64,000 bases of DNA from Hoyosella subflava DQS3-9A1 (GTDB taxonomy: Bacteria; Actinomycetota; Actinomycetes; Mycobacteriales; Mycobacteriaceae): positions 3,038,001 to 3,102,000 of the forward strand of contig NC_015564.1 of NCBI RefSeq assembly GCF_000214175.1, given 5' to 3'. The translations under genes and the position numbers were made by a program. The notes beneath the pieces were generated by a model. That model saw only the letters and a program-made list of their open reading frames with translations, searched no databases and was not told the origin of the DNA. This document shows positions 7,473-15,764 of this stretch, in pieces. Position 1 is the first letter of the stretch. Every line of letters begins with the position of its first letter.

Positions 7473-9227
7473 ATGAGACGACCGGCCCTGCTGTTGCTGT
7501 GCGCGGCATTCGCGCTTCTCGTTCCTGTACCCGCCGCGATCGCGCAGTCGACTGAAGATTTCACGTTCAGCAGTTTCGACGCCGACTATTACCTCTCGCG
7601 CGATGACGAGGGCCGAGCATCTCTGCGCGTTGTCGAGACGCTGACGGCGGAGTTTCCGGACTTCGACCAGAACAAGGGTCTGGTGCGTGAGATCCCCCGC
7701 CACTACGACGGGCACACAGTCAGCCTCTCCGTGGAATCTGTGACGCGCAACGGCGCTGAGGAGCCGATCTACGACGAGTACTCGAGTGGCGAGCACACTG
7801 TCATCGAGACCGGCACCGATGATTACGTCAACGGAACCCAGGTGTACGAGTTCATCTACACGATGCGCGACGTCATCCTGGACGATGGCGAACACCAAGA
7901 GTTCTACTGGAATACGAACGGCGTCGGGTGGCGTCAGCCCTTCGAGGCGCTTACTGCGCGCGTGCATCTCGACGAATCAGTGAGGGACAACTTCACGGGC
8001 GCGATCCGGTGTATCGCGGGTGAGTTCGGCGCAACCGAAGAGTGTGATGCGACAAGCGATGGCCAGACGCTGACTTTCACAGCGAACCGGCCGCTGGACG
8101 CAGGCGAGAACGTCACTCTGGTCGCCATGTTCGAGCCAGGCACCTTCGCACCGTACGATCAGGGACCCATCGGGGCTGCAGCACGCTACTCGATGATCGG
8201 AGCCATGCTCGCGGCCCTCGGAGTGCTGGGATTCGTCACTCGAATCCGCACGACGATCGGACGGAGCGCGCCGCGCAATGGGCCCGTCTCGCTGCAGTAC
8301 GCTCCCCCTCAAGGGCTTTCGATTATCGAGGCTGCGGGCATCCAGGGCAGCGTCGCGAATACCATTCCGGCGCAGATCCTTGACCTTGCCGTCCGGGGCT
8401 TTGTGCGCATCGTTGAAGTGGAGAAGAAGAGCGCGTTCACGTCGTCGAACAAGTACGCGGTAGAACTCGTGCACACCGATGGGCTAAATCCGTACGAGCG
8501 TCAGTTGATCGAAATCTTCTTCCCCTCCGGCGAAGCCGGCGCGCGGCACAACTTCGGCGACAAAGACACCGACGTGGCACAGAAACTGCAGGAATTGCAG
8601 TCGACCGCACGAAAGGACGCCATCGAGCACGGCTACCGGAATCGGGTGAAAGCGGGATGGAAGGTCTTTGTGATCGCTGGGGCTGCCATCGCCGTCAGTG
8701 CTATAGCAGCGATTATTCTGAGCAACCAGCCCGCGGACTGGCGATATGGACTGCTAGCGGCAACCTTTGTCGCCGCACTCATCGCGATTATCGCCGCGGT
8801 CGACATTCGTCCCTTGACCCCCCGCGGCCGTGCGGTCGTGGATCACCTGGACGGGCTGAAAAAGTACGTGGGCATGAATGAAAATGACCGCATCGCCGCG
8901 ATGCAGGGACCCGGGACCGCACCGACCATCCAGATAAGTGCATTCAGCTCGGATCAGATGGTTCAGCTTTACGAACGCACACTGCCGTACGCCGTGCTCT
9001 TCGGTCACGAAAAGAAATGGGTCAACGAGCTTTCCGAGAAGTACGAGGAGCGCCACATTGTGCCCTTCTGGTATTACGGCACTCAGCCTTTCAGTACTGC
9101 CCACTTCAGCGAGTCGATGAGCGGTTTCGTAAGTTCACCGGCCGGTCCGAGTGGCAGTAGCGGGTTCTCCAGCAGTGGCGGCTTCTCCGGCGGTGGGGGT
9201 GGCGGCGGAGGCGGTGGCGGTCGCTGA
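7473..9227 (+). CDS. DUF2207 domain-containing membrane protein
   Basis: Membrane protein of 584 aa with a signal peptide (MRRPALLLL to AIAQ, ~1-24). An extracytoplasmic beta-rich DUF2207 domain follows (~25-235), with FDQNKGLVREIPR and YWNTNGVGWRQPF as family landmarks. Then comes a transmembrane segment (~240-260), a cytoplasmic part with FAPSGE-like FFPSGEAGARHNF, a pair of membrane segments (~398-443) and a C-terminal region. The tail is glycine/serine-rich and ends in a run of glycines, as is common in this family. Function is unknown. The start at 7473 was chosen because it begins the signal peptide; the frame is open ~125 bp further upstream and the Shine-Dalgarno is weak. Confidence 0.85.
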   Translation: MRRPALLLLCAAFALLVPVPAAIAQSTEDFTFSSFDADYYLSRDDEGRASLRVVETLTAEFPDFDQNKGLVREIPRHYDGHTVSLSVESVTRNGAEEPIYDEYSSGEHTVIETGTDDYVNGTQVYEFIYTMRDVILDDGEHQEFYWNTNGVGWRQPFEALTARVHLDESVRDNFTGAIRCIAGEFGATEECDATSDGQTLTFTANRPLDAGENVTLVAMFEPGTFAPYDQGPIGAAARYSMIGAMLAALGVLGFVTRIRTTIGRSAPRNGPVSLQYAPPQGLSIIEAAGIQGSVANTIPAQILDLAVRGFVRIVEVEKKSAFTSSNKYAVELVHTDGLNPYERQLIEIFFPSGEAGARHNFGDKDTDVAQKLQELQSTARKDAIEHGYRNRVKAGWKVFVIAGAAIAVSAIAAIILSNQPADWRYGLLAATFVAALIAIIAAVDIRPLTPRGRAVVDHLDGLKKYVGMNENDRIAAMQGPGTAPTIQISAFSSDQMVQLYERTLPYAVLFGHEKKWVNELSEKYEERHIVPFWYYGTQPFSTAHFSESMSGFVSSPAGPSGSSGFSSSGGFSGGGGGGGGGGGR

Positions 9228-9237
9228 ACGTGCCGTG

Positions 9238-9981
9238 CTAGGCGACGAACTTCCGGATCTCATGAGTGAGACGGGCGCCGTCAGCAGGAAAAACGCGAAG
9301 ACGGTCAGGGTTGCCTGACGATCGCACCAGGTAGCGGCCATCGCCGTCAATGTCGATCCAACTGAGTGCGGTGTCGGTCTCGTTGACACGCGTGCTGTAC
9401 GTGGGTCCCGAACCCACGACTACTTCGCCTGCGGCCGTGCGGCGGCGGGAAAACAGCGTTTCGGGGGTGACACCGTCGCGGTGCGTCGGAAGCCGCTTCG
9501 GCATCGTCGTCTCCGCAGCCTTCGCGACAGACATACGGCCCGTCACACTGCGCGAAAGTCCCGCGGGGGTGTCTGGCAGCGACGCCACCAAGTACTGCGC
9601 GGCCGCCGCACGTGGCACGAGGCGCAGTACTACGTCACCGCCGTGGCGTTCTGATGCGCCTGGTTCTTGAACAGCGACTCCTGCATGGCCACCCCGTGCC
9701 GCGACGATCGCCCGATGTTTCTTGGTGGTTGCGCCGTCGCGGACAAAGCTCACCGATTGGGCGTACTTTTCGGGTTCGAGGAGACAAAGCGCGGCCTCCT
9801 CAAGGTCGTGTGACAATTGTCGTTCGAGGCGACGTTTCGCGGTGGCGAGTTCTTCGCGCGTTGCACCGTTATCTGAACCCGGCAGCGGGTGCTGCAGCGG
9901 ATACGGCAAACGGTCGCGTCCCGCACTGAATATTAGGAGCGACAGCTCAAGGCCTGTCATATTCCATGATTTCGCGTGCAC
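9238..9981 (-). CDS. ESX secretion-associated EspG family protein
   Basis: A 247-aa cytosolic protein whose N terminus (MTGLELSLL then DRLPYPLQHPLPG) matches the EspG pattern of a Trp/Leu-rich first strand followed by LPYPL. EspG proteins are chaperones that bind PE/PPE-type substrates of type VII secretion and keep them soluble. The GTG at 9981 is preceded by GAGGGGAG at good spacing. It lies 106 bp downstream of the condensation-domain gene on the same strand and close to the T7SS gene trio at 11.9-13.9 kb, which supports a T7SS role. No PE/PPE gene and no Ecc core component is in the window. Family assignment is by pattern only. Confidence 0.7.
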   Translation of the reverse strand: MHAKSWNMTGLELSLLIFSAGRDRLPYPLQHPLPGSDNGATREELATAKRRLERQLSHDLEEAALCLLEPEKYAQSVSFVRDGATTKKHRAIVAARGGHAGVAVQEPGASERHGGDVVLRLVPRAAAAQYLVASLPDTPAGLSRSVTGRMSVAKAAETTMPKRLPTHRDGVTPETLFSRRRTAAGEVVVGSGPTYSTRVNETDTALSWIDIDGDGRYLVRSSGNPDRLRVFPADGARLTHEIRKFVA

Positions 9982-10087
9982 GATCGGTTCTCCCCTCGCT
10001 CCGTCAATGTCTGACGTATTCGGGGAGCTCTTGGTTCCGCGCGAAACAATTTCTCAGTTGTGTCGTGTCTCACAGACCGAGGGCCGG

Positions 10088-11452
10088 TCAGCGTACGAGC
10101 TGTAGGTTCGGGCCGAATCCCCGTAGTGCACCGATGTGGGTGAAATCTGCAGCTGTAATGAACTGCTCGAGGAACGCGCAGAATCTCGCGTGGTGCGACT
10201 CGACCTCAGCAACCGAATACAAGTGCGGGTTCGCCTCGAATTCAATGATCAGATTGTCGTTGGCGTCCGATCGCAGTGTGACTTTGAGGTCGTTCACCAG
10301 ACCGCCAGCGAGTTCATGCACATCGAACCGAGTGCCCCCGACATCGACTGTAGATTCGTTGAGTGCAAAGTTCAGCACAGGACCGAAGTCTCCTGCTGAA
10401 TCACTCACGATCCCCAGCTCGCGGATGATGTCGTCGCGGCGGTATCGCTGATGACTCAGCGCGCCAATAGTGGCTTCCGCCACGGCGCGGATCGCGCTTC
10501 GGACAGGGGTGGAGGCGGTGATCCTGCTGCGCAGCGGAATGACATTGGACAGCACACCCGGCGAGCGACGAAGCAGCATGGTCGGCCGCGCGGCGACCTG
10601 CAGGGAGACGAGGGGGTCGTCACTCGTAGTCGCACGCACCTGATACGCGGTGAAAGCGGCCGCGACAACAATCGCAATAGTGGTACCGAGCTGCTCGGAA
10701 CGGTACGCGATTCGGGCATTAATCGAGGCAGGCACCGCTCCCTGGATACGGACCGTGTCGAGGCTCGGCTCTGCGCTTCGCCCAGCCAGACTGACTGGCT
10801 CGGCCACGTCATGCAGTTGCTCAGTCCAGTATTCGGAGTCGCGTTTGTAGGCGGCTGAACCGCAGTAGTCATATTCCGCGTCTACGGCGCTATGTGCAGC
10901 CGACCACGCCGACGGGATCGGAGCTTCGTCGCGGTTGTCCGCTGAGTAGATCTCTGAGGCGCGGCGCAGCAACGCGGCGACGACAAATGGGTCGGCGACC
11001 AGGTGATGAACGCGTGAATACCAAAGAACACGATCGTCCCCAATACGCAGGACCGCCGCAGTGACGAGATCGTCGCGAACGATATCCACGAGCCGAGTCC
11101 GGTCTGCATTCATCCAGCGCTGGGCGGCGACGTACGGGTCCGGCAGCTTGCGCAGGTCAACGATCTGAACTTCAACCTCGGATGACGGCCGGGCCACTTG
11201 ATATGGCCATCCGTCGCTTTCGATGAAGCCCACCGTCGAAATGCCTGTTTCGCGGGCGGCGCCACGGATGGCGTGCGCGAGTCGGACCTCGTCGACGTCG
11301 CCGCTCAAGTCGACGTAGTGGACCAGGTTGTCAGGAACCTCTGGGTGCAGACGCTGCGAGAACCAGATCGCGACCTGAGCAGACGTCAGCGGAGTACGCA
11401 CGCCAGACCGTCCAGAGTCTCCATCAAATCGGTTCACGCTAGGTACATCCAT
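10088..11452 (-). CDS. Stand-alone condensation-domain protein
   Basis: A 454-aa protein of the CoA-dependent acyltransferase/NRPS condensation superfamily. The N-terminal PLTSAQVAIWFSQRLHPEVP is the usual C1-type opening. The catalytic motif reads HHLVADPF (~148-155): HHxxxD is present but the usual following glycine is proline. The C-terminal half has the latch-like GVLSNVIPLRSRI region. There is no adenylation or carrier domain on either side, so it is an orphan acyl or peptidyl transferase. The ATG at 11452 is preferred over the GTG six bases earlier because GAGGGG then has 5-nt spacing. Likely co-transcribed with the downstream EspG-like gene. Substrate unknown. Confidence 0.85.
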   Translation of the reverse strand: MDVPSVNRFDGDSGRSGVRTPLTSAQVAIWFSQRLHPEVPDNLVHYVDLSGDVDEVRLAHAIRGAARETGISTVGFIESDGWPYQVARPSSEVEVQIVDLRKLPDPYVAAQRWMNADRTRLVDIVRDDLVTAAVLRIGDDRVLWYSRVHHLVADPFVVAALLRRASEIYSADNRDEAPIPSAWSAAHSAVDAEYDYCGSAAYKRDSEYWTEQLHDVAEPVSLAGRSAEPSLDTVRIQGAVPASINARIAYRSEQLGTTIAIVVAAAFTAYQVRATTSDDPLVSLQVAARPTMLLRRSPGVLSNVIPLRSRITASTPVRSAIRAVAEATIGALSHQRYRRDDIIRELGIVSDSAGDFGPVLNFALNESTVDVGGTRFDVHELAGGLVNDLKVTLRSDANDNLIIEFEANPHLYSVAEVESHHARFCAFLEQFITAADFTHIGALRGFGPNLQLVR

Positions 11453-11907
11453 CTTCACCCCTCGACCGTTACAGCCTGATAGTTACCACTGTCGTACTTG
11501 TGGTCATTCGGAGACAGACACCCCAGGGATGGGTTTCACCCACCCCGCACCTCCACCGTTCCCCTTCCAGCCCCACGCCAGGCAGATCACACCATATAAC
11601 CCGGTTCGTGATGCTCGGTATCCGCCAATCACGGGACCTCATTTCCGGCGTCATTCATCCAACCGACAAATGGGTGGGTAATACGGTCACTGATTCGCAA
11701 TCTTACGGAGATCCGCGCGACGCGGAGCATATTCCGAAAAGTTCTGCGCCTAAACCGAAGAGCGACAGTTCCTCACGAGCTAATAGCACCGAGTTTGAGA
11801 TCGATCACCATACTTTTCCGATCCGTGATGGAACCGAGATCACAGCCTGTGCGTCCATATTCGACATCAGCAGAACGACACATCCAGCCGGAAGGGCGAG
11901 TGGAACA
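11453..11907. other. Divergent intergenic region between the condensation gene and the T7SS trio
   Basis: About 450 bp that I read as mostly non-coding. A frame is open from 11500 into the WXG100-like gene, but its translation is rich in Pro/His/Ser and has no family features. An imperfect hairpin (arms 11526-11534 and 11538-11546, one mismatch, 3-nt loop) lies near the left promoter. The promoters of both divergent units must be here. Confidence 0.5.
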
Positions 11908-12198
11908 TTGAGGGACCTAGGAGTTGAACCCGCGCGCCTGCGGCACATCTCTGGCGTGCTCGCCTGCGTAGCGGAAGGAATGCGCGCCGCCACACAGGAA
12001 CTGCGCGACGCTGACCTGGCCCATCTCGGATCTCCCAGGCTGACGGAATCGGCGCGCAATCTGCACGCGCAGTGGGAGTTCGGCGTCGGGAAACTTGGCG
12101 ATGCCACAGAACAGATGAGTATCGGCCTCTCGAGTGCAGCCGACCTCTACGCGGCTGCAGAGGAGTTCAACACAAGGTCCTTCGGTGGTGGCCGGTGA
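11908..12198 (+). CDS. Small WXG100/EspC-like T7SS protein
   Basis: A predicted 96-aa two-helix protein. The helix-turn-helix pattern around HAQWEFGVGKLGDATEQM (~53-70) and the C-terminal AADLYAAAEEF resemble small WXG100- or EspC-type T7SS partners; the turn is WEFG rather than a strict WxG. TTG at 11908 is proposed as start since it gives the family-typical length and has AGGGCGAG upstream; an in-frame ATG at 11611 would add ~99 residues of unlike composition. The stop overlaps the next gene's GTG as GTGA, so the two are translationally coupled, as expected for a secretion partner and its substrate. Confidence 0.65.
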   Translation: MRDLGVEPARLRHISGVLACVAEGMRAATQELRDADLAHLGSPRLTESARNLHAQWEFGVGKLGDATEQMSIGLSSAADLYAAAEEFNTRSFGGGR

Positions 12199-13316
12199 GC
12201 CGCATCGATTTCGTGGCCCTCGGTTTCGACCCCACGCCCGGCGACGTTTCCGGCGTCGAAGCACACGGAGCGCGATTCGGCGCCTCCGCGCGGCTGCTGG
12301 GTGAGGCAGCAGACAGTTTGACCTCGATTGTGCAGGGCGATCAGAGCTGGGCCGGTGATGCTGCTCACCAGTTCACCGACTGTGTCGCGTCAACGGTCCC
12401 ACTTGTTCGCGATGCCGCGACCGCGATGTCAGACTCCGCTGAAACGCTGCGTAAGTGGGCCCGTGCGCTCGCCCACCTGCAACATCGCGCAGGGTGGCTC
12501 GAGACTGCCGCGCGCACTGCGATGGAGCGGGTCAGCGCCGCCCAGACGAACCCCTACTTGAGTCCTCTCGTGCCCGTTGCAGGGGAGAACGACAGCCAGT
12601 TGCGCACGCTACTTGCGCAGCGTGAGTTGCGCAGCGCGCTCGATGAACTCGAACACCTCCGCTGGCTAGCCCGCCAGCTTGAGGTGGAGCACAGCCGTGA
12701 AGCCGCAGTCGCGGCGACGGAGCTAGATAGGGCCGCAGCGCTGGCTCCGGATGCACCCGGCCTGTTCGAACGAGTCGGAGCGGAATTCGGGCGGATACTG
12801 GACACTCTGCTAAAGGCACCGCAGTTCGCATGGGAATTCATTCGGGAGAATGCTGACACAATCGCGTTCATCTCGGACACCGCATCCGATCTGAGCACCG
12901 CCCTCGGAATCGCGTCGGGCGCCTTCGCTCTGATTCCCGGCACACAGCCATTAGCAGGGGCGCTGGGAGTCACCTCTGTTGCGCTGAGTGCCGCTGCATT
13001 CGCCGGCCATGCCGTCGCGATGCGCGCGGGGGCAGAGAACGTGACATGGAAGACCCTTGCTCTCGACGGGCTGGGCACGATACCCGCGGGACGGCTGGCG
13101 GCCGAGGGACTGGCTCGCTTCTCCACCGCACCTGACACCTTCCACAAGCAGGCTGGCGGCCTGGTGGATATCCGCCAGAACTACCTCCTCTCCCTGGACG
13201 GAAATCTGTGGGCAGGGCACTGGAACCCCCGGGACGCAGACGAAGCGGCGCTCGCCTTTTTCCAGCCAGCCGAGTACACGATGCGTCGTGCAGCTGAACT
13301 CGCGCCGGGGAAATGA
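12195..13316 (+). CDS. Putative T7SS-secreted protein (WXG/LXG-like N terminus)
   Basis: A 373-aa protein starting with VALGFDPTPGDVSGV, the pattern I associate with the actinobacterial T7SS secretion-signal domain. A WXG100-like helical hairpin with DQSWAGDAA (~50-58) follows. The middle (~115-220) is long-helical with Glu/Ala/Leu content. A Gly/Ala-rich hydrophobic segment (~235-275) could insert in a membrane, and the C-terminal ~90 residues have no toxin motif I recognise. It is read as a secreted substrate of an ESX system encoded elsewhere. It overlaps the small partner gene by 4 bp and is followed after 6 bp by a third gene, making a three-gene operon. Confidence 0.7.
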   Translation: MSRIDFVALGFDPTPGDVSGVEAHGARFGASARLLGEAADSLTSIVQGDQSWAGDAAHQFTDCVASTVPLVRDAATAMSDSAETLRKWARALAHLQHRAGWLETAARTAMERVSAAQTNPYLSPLVPVAGENDSQLRTLLAQRELRSALDELEHLRWLARQLEVEHSREAAVAATELDRAAALAPDAPGLFERVGAEFGRILDTLLKAPQFAWEFIRENADTIAFISDTASDLSTALGIASGAFALIPGTQPLAGALGVTSVALSAAAFAGHAVAMRAGAENVTWKTLALDGLGTIPAGRLAAEGLARFSTAPDTFHKQAGGLVDIRQNYLLSLDGNLWAGHWNPRDADEAALAFFQPAEYTMRRAAELAPGK

Positions 13317-13322
13317 GGTGCT

Positions 13323-13892
13323 GTGCTGAGGATCTCACTCCCACCAGGGTGCGTTCTTGTTCCGCTGCAGGGTGACGCGGAGCAGCGTCGCGCCTGCGCG
13401 GCGGAGGTGCTCGACTCAGGCGGCAGGACTTGTCACGCCGCGAGGGACGGACTGGCGATGCTCGGTGCCGATCTGCGCGCGTCCGGGATCGCGCTCGCAG
13501 GCATTCTTACAGCCGTAGAGGCGGGGCCGGAGGTCTCGGCGTTCCTCACCGTCAGCCAATGGCAGCACGCCAAAATAACTGGCTCTGACGCTAGCGTTCT
13601 TGCCGAAATGCACCGGGCCCGGCATCCGAGGGCGGTAGTCGAGGTGATCAATCTCCCTGTTGGCGCGGCCGTACGGAGCGTCCGGGAAACGGAGCTTTCA
13701 CTTCCGGACTCTGGCCCCGGTGCTCTGGATGCCACGTCAGTCGTGACACGTGGCGTCCAGTTTCTGCTTCCCGCACCTGCAGGTGTCGTGGTCGTCGATG
13801 TCAGCACAGCCCACCTCCGATACTGGGGTGCGTTTGCCCGCCAGGCCCAGCAGATAGCCGAGACAGTCCGAGTCGAAACGCTACGACTCTGA
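13323..13892 (+). CDS. Conserved-type partner of the T7SS substrate, function unknown
   Basis: A 189-aa protein with no signal peptide. Its C-terminal part has a strand pattern GVQFLLPAPAGVVVVDVSTA followed by a helix ending the protein (~145-189). I recall similar small proteins directly downstream of actinobacterial T7SS substrate genes, where an intracellular chaperone or immunity role is plausible, but that is inference from position. The GTG start has GAGG 6 nt upstream and lies 6 bp after the stop of the substrate gene. It could equally be a structural homologue of EspG-like chaperones. Confidence 0.6.
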   Translation: MLRISLPPGCVLVPLQGDAEQRRACAAEVLDSGGRTCHAARDGLAMLGADLRASGIALAGILTAVEAGPEVSAFLTVSQWQHAKITGSDASVLAEMHRARHPRAVVEVINLPVGAAVRSVRETELSLPDSGPGALDATSVVTRGVQFLLPAPAGVVVVDVSTAHLRYWGAFARQAQQIAETVRVETLRL

Positions 13893-13953
13893 GTGTGCGC
13901 TGTCTGAAACTGCTGTGTTCTCCCACACGACTGACAGCATGTGGCATCTTTTA

Positions 13954-13974
13954 TGTGAGACAATCCCACTCACA
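13954..13974. promoter_or_regulatory. Inverted repeat upstream of the PhaC-like gene
   Basis: TGTGAG (13954-13959) and CTCACA (13969-13974) form a perfect 6-bp inverted repeat with 9-bp spacing, ending 21 bp before the GTG start at 13996. The layout suits a dimeric repressor operator. Confidence 0.35.
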
Positions 13975-13995
13975 GCTTGAGCAAGGGAGTACAAG

Positions 13996-15078
13996 GTGAG
14001 CGTCCGCAAGAACGTCCCCACGGCCGCACGCAACGCGTGGGGAATGACCTTTGGCGGCGGGCTCGAACAGCCTCAGCCAGCCCCGTCGACGGTGATATAC
14101 GACGAGCCGCATCGAACCCTGCGTCGCTTTGAACGCCCGACTGGAACAGAAACACCCGCCGTCGATGTGCCGGTCCTCCTGGTCCCGCCGCTCGCGGTTT
14201 CGGCGAGTTGCTTCGACCTTCGGCCAGGCCAGAGCCTTGCGCGCCACCTTGTGGATACTGGCCGTACGCCCTATGTGATCGACTACGGGACGATCAGTTA
14301 CGCCGACCGCGACCTCGGGTTCGAGGAGTGGATCGATGACATCCTTCCCACCGCCATCCGGCGAGTGTCGGAAGAACACGGCGGTAAGCCGATCGACGTG
14401 GTTTGCTGGTGCCTGGGTGGCACGCTCACACTGCTGACTGCATCCGCGCACCCCGACCTGCCAATCCGGTCGATCACTACGGTTGCTACACCGATCGACT
14501 ACTCCAAGCTTCCGAATCTGTATCCGCTGCGTGCGCTCGCGCGTATTACCGGAGGCCGCATCACCACGCTCGGGACGAAGCTGATGGGCGGGATGCCCGC
14601 ACCGATTGTCCGCCTCACTTTCCGGGCGACCGCGATCGAGCGCGAGCTGAAGAAACCAGTGTTCATCGCTAAGAACCTGGCGAACACCGAAAGCCTTGCA
14701 CGCATGGAGGCTATCGAGCGTTTCATGGGACAAATGCCGGGATATCCGGGCCGACTGTATGTGCAGCTCTGGAAACGGATCATGCTTGGGAATGACCTCG
14801 CACGAGGCGGACTGAAGCTTGGTGATCGGGAGATTCGGTTTGAGAACCTCAGGGTTCCGGTGCTCGCGGTTGCGGGAGTCGGCGATGCCATCACCTCCGT
14901 CCCAGCCGCACGTCACTTGCTGCAGGTGCTGACAGGTGCGCCTCTAGTCAGGTTCGAAACGGAACCCGGCAGTCATCTCGGCGTGCTCGCGGGCCCTGGT
15001 GCCAAAGACACGACATGGGTGCATATCGACAGGTTCCTGACCGAGCAGCAGCACGAAGCCGAACTGGTCGCACCGTAA
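13996..15078 (+). CDS. PhaC-like alpha/beta hydrolase with Cys nucleophile
   Basis: An alpha/beta-hydrolase of 360 aa related to polyhydroxyalkanoate synthases. The nucleophile elbow reads VVCWCLGGT (~134-142), a Cys in the position where lipases have Ser, as in PHA synthases. The acid is in AGVGDAITS (~293-301) and the His in GSHLGVLAG (~324-332). The length is that of a class III PhaC (~355 aa), but no PhaE or phasin is nearby. It may make polyester or act as an acyltransferase or thioesterase. GTG start with AGGGAG 7 nt upstream. It stands alone between the T7SS locus and a DinB gene. Confidence 0.8.
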   Translation: MSVRKNVPTAARNAWGMTFGGGLEQPQPAPSTVIYDEPHRTLRRFERPTGTETPAVDVPVLLVPPLAVSASCFDLRPGQSLARHLVDTGRTPYVIDYGTISYADRDLGFEEWIDDILPTAIRRVSEEHGGKPIDVVCWCLGGTLTLLTASAHPDLPIRSITTVATPIDYSKLPNLYPLRALARITGGRITTLGTKLMGGMPAPIVRLTFRATAIERELKKPVFIAKNLANTESLARMEAIERFMGQMPGYPGRLYVQLWKRIMLGNDLARGGLKLGDREIRFENLRVPVLAVAGVGDAITSVPAARHLLQVLTGAPLVRFETEPGSHLGVLAGPGAKDTTWVHIDRFLTEQQHEAELVAP

Positions 15079-15095
15079 AAAAAGTCCGTCAGTAC

Positions 15096-15130
15096 GACTC
15101 ATTGCGGTCAGGAAGTGGCCGCAATAAGTC
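15096..15130. promoter_or_regulatory. 12-bp inverted repeat between PhaC-like and DinB genes
   Basis: Arms 15096-15107 and 15119-15130 pair over 12 bp with one mismatch and an 11-nt loop; a run of A precedes it at 15077-15083. It may end transcription of the PhaC-like gene or serve as operator for the DinB gene starting 40 bp downstream. Confidence 0.4.
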
Positions 15131-15169
15131 ATACAGTGGTCTCACCAGCACAGATGAAAGGTGAGCCTC

Positions 15170-15706
15170 ATGCCCGCGACTCAGCCCGCCCCCGTCAACT
15201 CCGACCTCTCAAGCGAGCGTGCAGAATTGCTCGAAGCTCTCGCCACGCAACGCGGATTTCTCCGCTATACGGTCCAGCATCTGACAGACGAGCAGGCACG
15301 GCAGCGCACGACGGTCAGCGAGCTTTGCCTTGCCGGGCTCATCAAGCACGTCACCGCATCGGAACGGGGCTGGATGAACTTCGTGCTCAATGGCCCGTCC
15401 GCCCTCGGCAACATGGAGGATATCGACTACGAGGCCCGCGAGAATGAATTCCGGTTGCTCGAGAACGAAACCCTCGACGGTGTGCTCGCCGAGTACGACG
15501 AGGTCGCGCAGCGGACAGCACAGATTGTGGCGGAACTTCCCACTCTTGATGTGTCACATCCGCTTCCGGACGCACCGTGGTTCCCGCCCGGAGTTCGCTG
15601 GTCAGCTCGGCGCGTCCTTGCGCACATCCTTGCGGAAACCGCACATCATTCCGGGCACGCCGACATCCTTCGCGAGTCCCTCGACGGCTCGAAAACGATG
15701 GGCTGA
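15170..15706 (+). CDS. DinB family protein
   Basis: A four-helix-bundle protein of 178 aa in the DinB/DUF664 superfamily, related to mycothiol-dependent enzymes. Metal-binding histidines expected for the fold are H in LIKHVTASERGW (~61-73) and the HIL-HHSGH cluster (~152-163). Actinobacterial members are often thiol transferases or maleylpyruvate isomerase-like, but the function here is unknown. ATG at 15170 was chosen because AAAGGTGAG lies 5-7 nt upstream; an in-frame GTG 9 nt earlier is possible. Confidence 0.85.
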   Translation: MPATQPAPVNSDLSSERAELLEALATQRGFLRYTVQHLTDEQARQRTTVSELCLAGLIKHVTASERGWMNFVLNGPSALGNMEDIDYEARENEFRLLENETLDGVLAEYDEVAQRTAQIVAELPTLDVSHPLPDAPWFPPGVRWSARRVLAHILAETAHHSGHADILRESLDGSKTMG

Positions 15707-15764
15707 CCGCGAACGTAGTCGCGCCCGATGCCCGCGTACTGCGGCATCGAGCGCGCCCACGTGG

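Noticed and set aside
11500-11907. N-terminal extension of the WXG100-like protein
   Set aside because: Pro/His-rich, no domain, no Shine-Dalgarno at 11611; overlaps the likely promoter region.
13951-14916. Minus-strand open frame of 321 codons opposite the PhaC-like gene
   Set aside because: Antisense shadow of a well-supported gene; translation has no family features and is rich in Arg/His.
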